64,000 nt of DNA, taken from positions 186,001 to 250,000 of the forward strand of contig NZ_KZ686269.1 in the NCBI RefSeq assembly GCF_003029735.1. Direction: 5' to 3'. Origin of the DNA: Pedobacter yulinensis (GTDB taxonomy: Bacteria > Bacteroidota > Bacteroidia > Sphingobacteriales > Sphingobacteriaceae). Every line of letters begins with the position of its first letter. Positions within the stretch are counted from its first letter, which is position 1. The notes under the pieces were generated by a model. It worked only from the letters and a program-made list of their open reading frames with translations, had not been told where the DNA came from and did no database searches. Both the position numbers and the translations under genes were made by a program. Shown here piece after piece: positions 36,683-44,391 of this stretch.

Positions 36683-37093
36683 CTATCTGGTGGTAATCGT
36701 AACCGTGTAGTTTTTTGTGCTTCCGTCTTCTGCTTTAACCGTGTAAATAACCGGCTGTGTGAAATTATTAACGCTTACCTGACTGGTTTGCAACTGACCA
36801 TTCACCAGTACAACAGCATTTTTGGAAACAGTGAAGGCTGCTTTCAATGCGCTTAAATTCGTACCTGATGGTAGGGTTGCAGCAATGGTATTGCCCGTCT
36901 GTAACGTATTGTAATCGGCCGTAAGGTTGCTGTTGTCCGCTTTGAAAAATTCGAACGTAAGAATGTCCTTTTGCGATGATCTGGTTTGTTCTGGTTGCTC
37001 GTTTGGTTGGTCTTTTTTACAGCCAGATACTGAACAGCTTAAGGTTGCGATGAGTAAACCACCCATTATAAGCCTGGATTTAATTTTATACAT
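36683..37093 (-). CDS. DUF5018-like lipoprotein
   Basis: 136 residues. Signal peptide with lipobox ending SVSGC (Cys near residue 25) followed by KKD, so an outer-membrane lipoprotein. The mature part is one cadherin-like/DUF5018 module: ILTFEFFKADNSNLTADY, GTNLSALKAAFTVS and the closing PVIYTVKAEDGSTKNYTVTI, which are typical of that repeat. Proteins of this type usually have several modules or an extra domain; this one has a single module and may be a truncated relative. Function unknown. Confidence 0.75.
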   Translation of the reverse strand: MYKIKSRLIMGGLLIATLSCSVSGCKKDQPNEQPEQTRSSQKDILTFEFFKADNSNLTADYNTLQTGNTIAATLPSGTNLSALKAAFTVSKNAVVLVNGQLQTSQVSVNNFTQPVIYTVKAEDGSTKNYTVTITTR

Positions 37094-37397
37094 AGGTAAT
37101 CATTCCAATTGTTTGGGTTGGAGTCATCATAACACGAATCCATTCCAAAAGGTTTATCCAAATACGGCCTCCCATTCCCAAATATAGGCTGCTATTATGG
37201 ACAACATTCAACGCATTGTTTCAGGTAATCTACCACCAAAGTTATCGCTGTATACGGTTAATGCCCCACTACGTTCATCAGGGTTTAGCAAGACCCGCAG
37301 CAATCATCACAGGAGGATCTTTTCATTGCCGACCTCGGTGCTGAAGGTTGGGATTGACTGTTGATCGGTCTAGAAAGCATCCTGATGATTGTGCACT
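37094..37397. other. Intergenic region downstream of the RiPP exporter genes
   Basis: No gene or clear terminator for the exporter operon was seen, although one is expected here. Remnants of short open frames show no family resemblance. Confidence 0.3.
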
Positions 37398-38711
37398 TTA
37401 TTTCCCCTGATACACCGTCAATTTCGCAACCTGGTAAAAGAACCGTTCTATCAGCCTAAGGTCTTGTGTCACGATTTCGGCGTTGCCCTTGAGCTCCTTG
37501 TCGAGCACCAGTTTTTTGTTGTACGAGGTGGTCAATCCTTTGGGTAGGGTCACATCGACATAATAATTCCCCTTGTCATCGGGTGTAAAAGAGATGTTTT
37601 GAACCCGTCCTTCCACAATTCCATATTCCTGGTAGCGGTAGTTGTCTAATTTGATCAGCACTTTTTCGCCTTTTTCAATTTTTCCGGAGTTAACCGCAGG
37701 TACCAGCATTCGGCCGATCAGACCTTGCTGGTGATCGGGCAAGATAGTTAAGATGGGGTTGCCACGTTTCAGAAATTGATTTTCCGCCCAGAATTGCTGA
37801 AAGGTTGCGGTGCCATCTGTCGAAGATATAATCAGATAATTTTGCTCCCATTCGCGCAACGACTTTCTTAATTGCTCAAAGAGCTGCAGGGTTTGCGAGG
37901 CGAGGTTGATCTTATCCTTCTCCGAGTTGATGTCGGTGCCGCTTCTGGTTTTGTGCAAATTGGCAATGGCTTCCTGTGTCTGTGATATGGCGATGTTTGT
38001 GGCCTCTATACTCTGCTGTGCCTGCAGCAATTTCATTTTTTCGGTTTCATATTCAGCTATAGAGATCACTTTGCCGTTGAAAAGCTGTTGTGCACGGTTG
38101 AAACTTTTTTTTACCAGCCCGAACTTTTCCAGTTCTAAACCTTTTTGCTCCTTCAGCATGACAATTCTGCTGTTGTAGGCAGCCAGATTCTGGTTGGTAG
38201 CAATGTTTTCCGGAGCATAGGGCTTTAGCTTGTTAAATAATTTCTCGTCCTGGAAAGCCTTAGCAAAACTATTGAAGTCGCTCTGCAGTTCGCCCAGGTT
38301 AAAGTTTGCAAGCCGGGCCACGGGTAGGTCACTCACCTGACCGGGTGCAACGGAATCGATCACTTGTTTTAGCTGTAAAATATGCCGGTAGTTTGCCGTC
38401 GATTGCAAGACCATAAGGATATCGCCTTTGCGCACCTTTTGATGATCCCTGATAAAAATTTTTTCAATCCTGGAGTCTATGGTGGCTTCCAGTTTCTCCG
38501 GCGAGTTTTGGGCGGTCACGGTGATTGTAGCGGGCACAAATTCCGGATACCTGATGAAATAACTCATCAAAAGGATCATCAGAATAATGCCCAATATGAC
38601 GGCATTGCCCCAGCGGAACATCCAATGGGGCGGTTCTGATAGCACATCCTGAACGGCTTCCGAACGCAGTTCAATGCGGTCTAACACGTCTGCTTTAGTT
38701 TCCAAGTTCAA
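37398..38711 (-). CDS. HlyD family secretion adaptor of the peptide exporter
   Basis: 437-residue periplasmic adaptor (membrane fusion protein) linking the ABC exporter to an outer-membrane channel. One transmembrane segment (about 33-52, GNAVILGIILMILLMSYFI), a lipoyl/barrel-sandwich half (RIEKIFIRDHQKVRKGDILM), a long coiled-coil hairpin (about 110-290) and a C-terminal beta domain. The start appears to be TTG at 38711, 17 bp inside the 3' end of the ABC exporter gene, indicating translational coupling. Last gene of the grasp-with-spasm operon. Confidence 0.87.
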   Translation of the reverse strand: MNLETKADVLDRIELRSEAVQDVLSEPPHWMFRWGNAVILGIILMILLMSYFIRYPEFVPATITVTAQNSPEKLEATIDSRIEKIFIRDHQKVRKGDILMVLQSTANYRHILQLKQVIDSVAPGQVSDLPVARLANFNLGELQSDFNSFAKAFQDEKLFNKLKPYAPENIATNQNLAAYNSRIVMLKEQKGLELEKFGLVKKSFNRAQQLFNGKVISIAEYETEKMKLLQAQQSIEATNIAISQTQEAIANLHKTRSGTDINSEKDKINLASQTLQLFEQLRKSLREWEQNYLIISSTDGTATFQQFWAENQFLKRGNPILTILPDHQQGLIGRMLVPAVNSGKIEKGEKVLIKLDNYRYQEYGIVEGRVQNISFTPDDKGNYYVDVTLPKGLTTSYNKKLVLDKELKGNAEIVTQDLRLIERFFYQVAKLTVYQGK

Positions 38712-40887
38712 GCTGATTTTTGATTAACCTGTAATATTCTCCCTTTTTGGCCACCAATTCCTGGTGGTTGCCCTCTTCAACCACCACACCCTTATCAAGC
38801 ACAACAATCTTGTCTGCATGTTTAACGGTCGACAACCGGTGGGCAATAATCACGGCAGTTTTGCCTTTAAAAAACTGTGCTAGATTTTCGATAATGACCC
38901 GTTCGTTGTTGGCATCGAGGGCGCTTGTTGCCTCGTCAAAAAAGATGTAATCAGGCGATTTGTATACCGCCCGTGCAATAAACAAACGCTGCTTCTGACC
39001 GCCGCTGAGGCCAATTCCTTCGTTGCCGATTTTTGTGTTGTAACTCAGGGGCAGGTCTTCGATAAAGTCTTTGATGTTGGCTATCTCAACAGCCTTTCGC
39101 AGTTTTTCCTTATCAATGGCATCTTCACCAACAGCAATGTTGTTGGCAATGGTGTCGTTAAAAACATAACTTTCCTGCATCACGGTGCCGCAGTGTTCAC
39201 GCCAGTAACTGGCGGCAATATGTTTTAGATCGGTGTTGCCCAGCTTTACATCACCCTGGTTAGGATCGTAAAACTTTGTCAGCAGTTTTAAGAGCGTGGT
39301 TTTTCCGCTGCCGCTGGCACCTACTATAGCCGTCGTTTTTTGGTAGGGAATGACCAGGTTTAAGTCCTGGAATACGAAAGACTCAGCACCCGTATACCGG
39401 AAAGTGACCTGAGTCAAGGCGATGTCTTTCTGCGGGATTTCGTTCAAATACTGCCGGTCGACGGTTTCTTCATCTTCCTTATCGTGAATTTCACCCAATC
39501 GTTCCAGGGCAATTTTTGCGTCCTGCGACTGTTTGATGAACTGGATGAGCTGCAGCAGCGGCGAATTTAACTGCCCGATGATGTATTGTACCGACAGCAT
39601 CATGCCCAGGGTCAGGTTGCCGGATAACACGAGTTTGGCAGCAAGAAAGCTGACCAGAATGTCTTTGATCTGGTTAATGAAACCTCCGCCAACAGACTGC
39701 CATTGCTCAAGAGAGAGCGATTTGATCTTGATCTTGAACAGCTTGACCTGCAGGAACTCCCAATTCCAGCGTTTTTGTTTTTCGGCATTGTGCATCTTGA
39801 TTTCCTGCATGCCGTTGATCAGTTCGATGACCATACTCTGCTCCTGCGAGATGTTAGAGAACATTTTATAATCCAGTTCTTTTCTTTTCCCAAGGAAAAA
39901 GCTGATCCATGCTACATAAAGGAGCGCGCCCAGCAGATAAACACCAAAAAGCCGGTAGTCGTACAGCAGCAGTACAATGCTGAAGATAACCAGGTTAACC
40001 AGTGAAAAGAGCGTGTTTAATGACGAGGTGGTGAGCAACTGTTCGATCCGGTGATGGTCATTAATGCGCTGCATGATATCGCCGGTCATCCGGGTATCAA
40101 AGAAACTGATTGGCAAACGCATCAGTTTGATGAAGAAATCTGAGATGATGGAAATGTTGATCCGGGCAGAGAGGTGGAGTAAAATCCAGCTGCGGATAAT
40201 TTCTATGCCGGTCTTTCCGATAAACAGCATGACTTGCGCCAACAGCACCAGGTATATAAAATTGATGTCCTGGTTTTGAATGCCTACGTCGACAATGCTT
40301 TGCGTAAGAAACGGAAAAATCAGCGATAAAATGCTGCCGCCAATCAGTCCCAGTGCCAACTGGATCATCAGCGATTTGTACTTCAATAAATACCTGGAGA
40401 GAAAAGCGAAACTTGTTTTTTTGTCTTCCTCCTCAAAATCGTTTTTGAAAAAATCGGGGGTGGTCTCAAGGACCAGGGCAATTCCTTCCTCGGTATTCTC
40501 GGTGGCATTTTCGCCAATCCAGTGTTTTATAAATTCGTCCTTTTTGTACCTGATTAAACCGTAACCCGGATCTGCAATGTAGACGTTATCTGCCCTGTCC
40601 ACACGGTATACCACAACATAGTGGTTTTTGTTCCAATGCACGATGCAAGGCAGCGGTACATCTTCTTTGAACAATTGAAAGTCGATTTTTACCCCAAGGG
40701 TTTTAAAACCGATGGTTTCGGCAGCTGTGCTGAGGGAATAAAGGCCACTGCCTTCCCTGGTGGTTTCAGACAGGCTTCTAAGCTGCTGCAGCGGGATACT
40801 TTTTTTGTAGTGCTTGGCTATGATGCGCAGGCAGGTGGGGCCACAGTCTTTCGCATCAGGCTGCTTATAAAAAGGGAAATCTTTCAC
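38695..40887 (-). CDS. Peptidase-containing ABC transporter (C39 peptidase, PCAT) for RiPP export
   Basis: 730 residues. The N-terminal C39 peptidase (1-135) has catalytic Cys15 in DCGPTCLRI, the His in HWNKNHYVVVY and the Asp in IADPGYG, so it should cut precursor leaders after Gly-Gly. A six-helix ABC membrane domain follows (about 165-450), then the ATPase with Walker A GASGSGKTTLL near residue 519, signature LSGGQKQRL and Walker B YIFFDEATSALD. It cuts and exports the peptides encoded at 43290-43983. Starts 1 bp after the gwsS stop and overlaps the HlyD gene. Confidence 0.93.
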   Translation of the reverse strand: MKDFPFYKQPDAKDCGPTCLRIIAKHYKKSIPLQQLRSLSETTREGSGLYSLSTAAETIGFKTLGVKIDFQLFKEDVPLPCIVHWNKNHYVVVYRVDRADNVYIADPGYGLIRYKKDEFIKHWIGENATENTEEGIALVLETTPDFFKNDFEEEDKKTSFAFLSRYLLKYKSLMIQLALGLIGGSILSLIFPFLTQSIVDVGIQNQDINFIYLVLLAQVMLFIGKTGIEIIRSWILLHLSARINISIISDFFIKLMRLPISFFDTRMTGDIMQRINDHHRIEQLLTTSSLNTLFSLVNLVIFSIVLLLYDYRLFGVYLLGALLYVAWISFFLGKRKELDYKMFSNISQEQSMVIELINGMQEIKMHNAEKQKRWNWEFLQVKLFKIKIKSLSLEQWQSVGGGFINQIKDILVSFLAAKLVLSGNLTLGMMLSVQYIIGQLNSPLLQLIQFIKQSQDAKIALERLGEIHDKEDEETVDRQYLNEIPQKDIALTQVTFRYTGAESFVFQDLNLVIPYQKTTAIVGASGSGKTTLLKLLTKFYDPNQGDVKLGNTDLKHIAASYWREHCGTVMQESYVFNDTIANNIAVGEDAIDKEKLRKAVEIANIKDFIEDLPLSYNTKIGNEGIGLSGGQKQRLFIARAVYKSPDYIFFDEATSALDANNERVIIENLAQFFKGKTAVIIAHRLSTVKHADKIVVLDKGVVVEEGNHQELVAKKGEYYRLIKNQLELGN

Positions 40888-40888
40888 G

Positions 40889-41971
40889 CTATTCGCTCCA
40901 TATTTGGTTAAACTTCATGTCGAGCAGCGCTTTATCAATGGTGCAGCCGGTTGCCGATACAGTTACGCCCGATGCTTGCAGGTCAAGATAACCGTCATCG
41001 TGCTGCCACAGCGACAGGTAGGGGTTGTACTGGCATTCGGTGGGGTGGTACCAGTGTGCATCGCCTTTTACCGGTACCCGCGGATCTGTGCACATGTACC
41101 TGAATTCGCAGTCTTTGCAAACAAGCGTTTCATTCTTGTTAATGTTGCCCAGCTCCATAAACGGTTCACTGTGTACGATTTGTTGAAACTCAACCGCTGT
41201 AACCGAATTGATGTTCCCAAAGCTTTGCGTATTGTTGAGGCCGTTTTTGATTTGCCCGCTTTGATCGATGTAAACTTTGCCATGGTAATAGGCGTGCTTG
41301 TTATACGCTTCAAAAAAAAGGTCGTGATTTACAAACAGCTTGTCTACAGTCGTTTTTTGGCAATAATCCTGCAGGCTTTCAGTGAAAAAATTGTAGTAAA
41401 TGTTGTCGCGCAGCTGGGTGTCTGGTGTTGCTGCACCGAAAAAGTTAACCGAAAACAGGGCAAAGTGACGACCCAATTCGGTGAGATGTCTTTCAATGTT
41501 TTCCGCTTCAAAATTCTCGATGTACAGGTAAATCCCGTCAATTTCTAAATGTTTAATCGACGCAATGAGTTTAAGTAGCTCGTCACTTATCTGTGGCGCC
41601 AGGATACTTAAGTTTTGAAGGTGGCTGTTGCCGATGACATCAATAAAAGCGGGGGAGATGTTGGCATGGATCACGGCGTGGGTAAGCTGGTTTGGATAAG
41701 CTATACTGCGTGTAACGGGAGGAAACCTTTTTTCTTCGTGCTGAGCTGCCACTTCGAAAATGATCTCCAGATCCAATAGAAAATCAATCAGTTCGCTTCG
41801 TTCCGACTGATCGGCGATCTGATCAAAATTGATAAATCCGTCGGTGTTTAAAAGCCCATAATAAGCCCTAGAGATAAAGTGATAGTCTCTACGCCCCAAA
41901 TCGTAAATCATGGCCCTGTTATAGCCATCTACCGGAATGCACAACTGGTTTCTTAAATAAAATTTACTCAT
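40889..41971 (-). CDS. gwsS: Grasp-with-spasm system SPASM domain peptide maturase
   Basis: 360-residue partner of the ATP-grasp maturase. The C-terminal part has a SPASM-type cysteine cluster: CKDCEFRYMC (C-x2-C-x5-C) with a further Cys in HPTECQYNP, expected to bind an iron-sulfur cluster. No radical-SAM CxxxCxxC motif exists anywhere in the protein, so it is not a radical SAM enzyme by sequence. The likely role is binding precursor peptide or assisting ATP-grasp chemistry; known only by inference. Its ATG overlaps the stop of the 53-codon ORF by the ATGA arrangement, and the exporter follows after 1 bp. Confidence 0.88.
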   Translation of the reverse strand: MSKFYLRNQLCIPVDGYNRAMIYDLGRRDYHFISRAYYGLLNTDGFINFDQIADQSERSELIDFLLDLEIIFEVAAQHEEKRFPPVTRSIAYPNQLTHAVIHANISPAFIDVIGNSHLQNLSILAPQISDELLKLIASIKHLEIDGIYLYIENFEAENIERHLTELGRHFALFSVNFFGAATPDTQLRDNIYYNFFTESLQDYCQKTTVDKLFVNHDLFFEAYNKHAYYHGKVYIDQSGQIKNGLNNTQSFGNINSVTAVEFQQIVHSEPFMELGNINKNETLVCKDCEFRYMCTDPRVPVKGDAHWYHPTECQYNPYLSLWQHDDGYLDLQASGVTVSATGCTIDKALLDMKFNQIWSE

Positions 41972-42129
41972 ATGGGCGATTTATAATACATGTCAAGCTG
42001 TAGCCCCTTGGTTTGGTAGCGTTTGGATATCCGGGTTTTAACCAGATAGGTAGGTTTCGGCTTTTTTACCAGCGATTTGATATGCACCGGTACCTGGCCG
42101 GACACGATATGGTCTGTTATGTTGTTCAT
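41968..42129 (-). CDS. Small basic protein (53 residues) coupled to gwsS
   Basis: Complete ORF from ATG 42129 to TGA at 41968, fully inside the gap between gwsG and gwsS. Its stop overlaps the gwsS start as ATGA, the classical sign of translational coupling. The sequence starts MNNITDHIVSGQVPVHIKSL, continues KKPKPTYLVKTRISKRYQ and ends LQLDMYYKSPI. It is rich in Lys and Arg and has no Gly-Gly leader motif, no signal peptide and no Cys. It is therefore not a fourth precursor of the same type. It may be a leader-binding or regulatory accessory protein of the modification complex. I do not recognise a family. Confidence 0.6.
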   Translation of the reverse strand: MNNITDHIVSGQVPVHIKSLVKKPKPTYLVKTRISKRYQTKGLQLDMYYKSPI

Positions 42130-42241
42130 TTTTCAGGGTAAATTATACTTTTTTCGCTTCTGCGCCAGATACCTGGGGCCTTAAGCTACCCGCACGACCT
42201 GGTTGATTTTTTGCATCTTCCGTTGACCGTGAAATGGATCT

Positions 42242-43177
42242 TTACACCAAAGCCAGCGCAATTTCCTTTTCCAAATTGTAATTGCAGGGTGCAGAAACCA
42301 TCCCAAACTGACCAACCGGATTCAGGTCTAAAAAATAGTATTGTGCGTCCTCGCTTGAATAGATGATATCAAACGAAGCACAGTTAAGTCCGTACGCCTC
42401 CAGCATCCTATGCAGCTTGTTTTCGTATGCCTTTTCCAGGCGGTATGGCGCAACCCGGTTTGGCTTCTCCCGGTCATAATTGCGAAAGTCGATGTTGGTG
42501 TTGGCGTTGTTCTGGGAGAATATGGCCATGGCATAAAACTTGCCGGCGAGGTAAAACACCCTGATCTCGTATGCTTTGGGTATGGCCTGCTGAAAAAATG
42601 TGGGGACGAAACGCTCCGGCAGCGCATCGATATCCGCCTTGTCGATCATCGCCGTATAGGCCATGTGCGAGAAGTCTTCCTCATCCTGGAAGGAGAAAGG
42701 CGAATTAAGGGGCTTTGAGATGATGCGCTTTTCCTGCTGAAAAAAATCGACCAGTTCACTTTTGCAGCCGGTAACCAGGTACCTGGGCGCCAGAACATCA
42801 TGTTTCTGACAAAGATCCATCAGGTATAGTTTGTTTATATCACTGTTCCTGAATTTATTCACCGAAGGGATCTGGTCGAGCCGGTGGTAAAAATATTCGA
42901 TCAGGGCTGTATGCTCGGAACGCAGGTAGTCTTTGATCAATTCGCTCTTAAACTTTGCAAACAGATTCAGTCCCCCACGGCGGTACCACATTTTGGTGAT
43001 TTGGCTGCCTAAGACTGTCTCTCCATCAATGCTGATGGCGAAATCTGCTGAAGTCAGCCAAAGCAGTTCTACAGCCGTATCTTCATTGATTCTGATACAG
43101 GGTTTTTGCAGACGGATCAGCCAGCTGATCACAGAACTTGTTGAATAATCGCTGTTGATCGAGAAAATGAGTATCAC
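42242..43177 (-). CDS. gwsG: Grasp-with-spasm system ATP-grasp peptide maturase
   Basis: 311-residue ATP-grasp ligase that, in this family, activates Asp/Glu side chains of a precursor peptide and joins them to Ser/Thr (ester) or Lys (amide), giving graspetides. N-terminal MvdD-like region with WYRRGGLNLF. ATP-grasp core with KPLNSPFSFQDEEDF, FVPTFFQQAIPKAYEIRVFY, and the Mg-binding C-terminal segment FLDLNPVGQFG (about residues 282-292, DxNP). Complete. A TACTTTTA box (43190-43197, minus strand) may give it a promoter separate from the precursor genes. Confidence 0.9.
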   Translation of the reverse strand: MILIFSINSDYSTSSVISWLIRLQKPCIRINEDTAVELLWLTSADFAISIDGETVLGSQITKMWYRRGGLNLFAKFKSELIKDYLRSEHTALIEYFYHRLDQIPSVNKFRNSDINKLYLMDLCQKHDVLAPRYLVTGCKSELVDFFQQEKRIISKPLNSPFSFQDEEDFSHMAYTAMIDKADIDALPERFVPTFFQQAIPKAYEIRVFYLAGKFYAMAIFSQNNANTNIDFRNYDREKPNRVAPYRLEKAYENKLHRMLEAYGLNCASFDIIYSSEDAQYYFLDLNPVGQFGMVSAPCNYNLEKEIALALV

Positions 43178-43213
43178 TTAACTTGTTTTTAAAAGTAGCT
43201 GTAGGACATCTTT

Positions 43214-43251
43214 TATGCTGCATGAGGAAAAGTATGCTGCATGAGGAAAAG
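43214..43251. repeat. 19-bp perfect tandem repeat upstream of gwsG
   Basis: Two exact head-to-tail copies of TATGCTGCATGAGGAAAAG at 43214-43232 and 43233-43251, between the last precursor gene and gwsG. It could be a regulator site pair or a recent slippage duplication; the second copy abuts the terminator hairpin. Confidence 0.9.
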
Positions 43252-43281
43252 ACCATCGGGCTGGTACAGCCCGATGGTCTT
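43247..43281 (-). terminator. Terminator/attenuator between precursor and biosynthetic genes
   Basis: Fourteen-pair perfect stem AAGACCATCGGGCT/AGCCCGATGGTCTT with five-base loop, followed on the minus strand by TTTT. It lies 9 bp after the stop of the last precursor. Partial read-through would give much more precursor than enzyme mRNA. Confidence 0.75.
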
Positions 43282-43289
43282 GGAGCGCA

Positions 43290-43490
43290 CTAATCAGTTT
43301 GCCAGGCTGTAGTAACCTGTGGGCCTATCGAGTTGCCCTTATCGTCGTACATGGCTGTCGTTTTATCCGCGCAGTGATCACCGTATGTGTATTTGCTGCA
43401 CATGGCCTGGGTGCCCATGGCACGGCCGCCATTCACCTGGCAGTTCTCCAGGGCTATTCTTTTCTGGAATAATTTACTGTTGTTTTTCAT
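43290..43490 (-). CDS. RiPP precursor peptide A (grasp-with-spasm)
   Basis: 66 residues. Leader MKNNSKLFQKRIALENCQVNGG ends in the Gly-Gly expected for C39 peptidase cleavage. The predicted core begins RAMGTQAMCSKYTYGDHC and has 44 residues, rich in Thr and Asp with two Cys. Thr, Ser and Asp/Glu residues are candidate ester partners for GwsG. It shares its leader with precursors B and C but not the core. Last of the three precursor genes, followed by a strong hairpin. Confidence 0.85.
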   Translation of the reverse strand: MKNNSKLFQKRIALENCQVNGGRAMGTQAMCSKYTYGDHCADKTTAMYDDKGNSIGPQVTTAWQTD

Positions 43491-43518
43491 GTCTCTTCAA
43501 GTAAAGTGTGATAGGATA

Positions 43519-43722
43519 TTACGGGCAGTTGGTGAACCAGCATTCTTCAAGCAGCTTTTTCTGGTCTGTCTGTACGGTCTGGTAAATTACGGTACATCCA
43601 TGATCGTCTACGTAGGTGTTCTGCGTGTTCTTGTAGGTTGTCGTATCGTCGGCACGTCCACCGCTGATCTGACTGCTCTTCAGTTCGATTTGTTTGTCGA
43701 ACAATTTGTTGCTGTTTTTCAT
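43519..43722 (-). CDS. RiPP precursor peptide B (grasp-with-spasm)
   Basis: 67 residues from ATG 43722; the longer in-frame reading to 43761 adds 13 residues before the conserved leader and is rejected. Leader MKNSNKLFDKQIELKSSQISGG, then a 45-residue core starting RADDTTTYKNTQNTYVDDHG and ending EECWFTNCP. The TTTY..T..TYVDD part is a good candidate for Thr-Asp ester rings. Three Cys in the core. Its stop lies 28 bp before precursor A. Confidence 0.85.
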   Translation of the reverse strand: MKNSNKLFDKQIELKSSQISGGRADDTTTYKNTQNTYVDDHGCTVIYQTVQTDQKKLLEECWFTNCP

Positions 43723-43791
43723 TTTTTTTAGATTTAAATTGTAAGATTTTTTCAATGACAACGGCAGAATGTTGTCGGTACCGCGTCCTTG

Positions 43792-43983
43792 TTAGCGAAA
43801 ATCATAACCCACCGGAGTGGCAGGGGCAGGCTGGTCGAAGCCAATGTCTGTGCAGGTGTCCGGATTTTCTGGCTCTCCTGTTTGTGCAACAGATTGTTGA
43901 TGGCTGGGTCTCAGCCGGCCGCCGTTGATTTTGCTTTCCCGTAGCTCAATCTTCTTTTCCAGTAATTTTTTTTGAAGTTTCAT
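43792..43983 (-). CDS. RiPP precursor peptide C (grasp-with-spasm)
   Basis: 63 residues. Leader MKLQKKLLEKKIELRESKINGG, then a 41-residue core beginning RLRPSHQQSVAQTGEPENPD and ending PVGYDFR. The core is rich in Pro, Gln, Thr and acidic residues and has one Cys. First gene of the precursor set; the divergent sensor kinase starts about 400 bp away on the other strand. Confidence 0.83.
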   Translation of the reverse strand: MKLQKKLLEKKIELRESKINGGRLRPSHQQSVAQTGEPENPDTCTDIGFDQPAPATPVGYDFR

Positions 43984-44391
43984 AGTGAAATAGATTTAAG
44001 TGATCAGGTCTTTGCCAACCTACCCTGGCAACTGGGTTTCGTTCAATTAAAATTCACGATTAAACCCAGGGCCTACAAGGTGCAGTTGACATGTGCCGGC
44101 TTTGCGTCTGTTTTCGCTGTATTTTGCCTGATATTCGTTAAGCAGCTTTTGGCGGTTGCTTGGCAAACAGGTGCATGCCCTTTGTTAAAGGGCATGTGCT
44201 CGGTATCAGTCGGCGGCCCATTATCCTGAAACCATAGTCAAATAAGTGCGCAATCCGTACAGATATCGCTCAGAGTGCCGCAAATATGTATTCATTGCTG
44301 TAGGGTATAGCCAGGATGCTTATTTTTAAAAACTAATTTATCTGTATTTCTGCCGATGGCTATTTTATTCGCTGCAAGCAATTCATTCTAA
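43984..44391. promoter_or_regulatory. Divergent regulatory region between precursors and sensor kinase
   Basis: 408 bp, no gene. It contains a perfect palindrome CATGCCCTTT-GTT-AAAGGGCATG at 44174-44196 and an inverted repeat TTGCCA-N8-TGGCAA at 44012-44031, about 30 bp upstream of precursor C. TATTTCTG around 44347 is a candidate -7 box for the kinase gene. No canonical LytTR direct-repeat site was recognised, but such sites are degenerate. Confidence 0.5.

Noticed and set aside
41968..42129. Fourth RiPP precursor
   Set aside because: The small ORF lacks the KL..K.I.L leader and the Gly-Gly cleavage site shared by the three precursors, so it is listed as an accessory protein instead.
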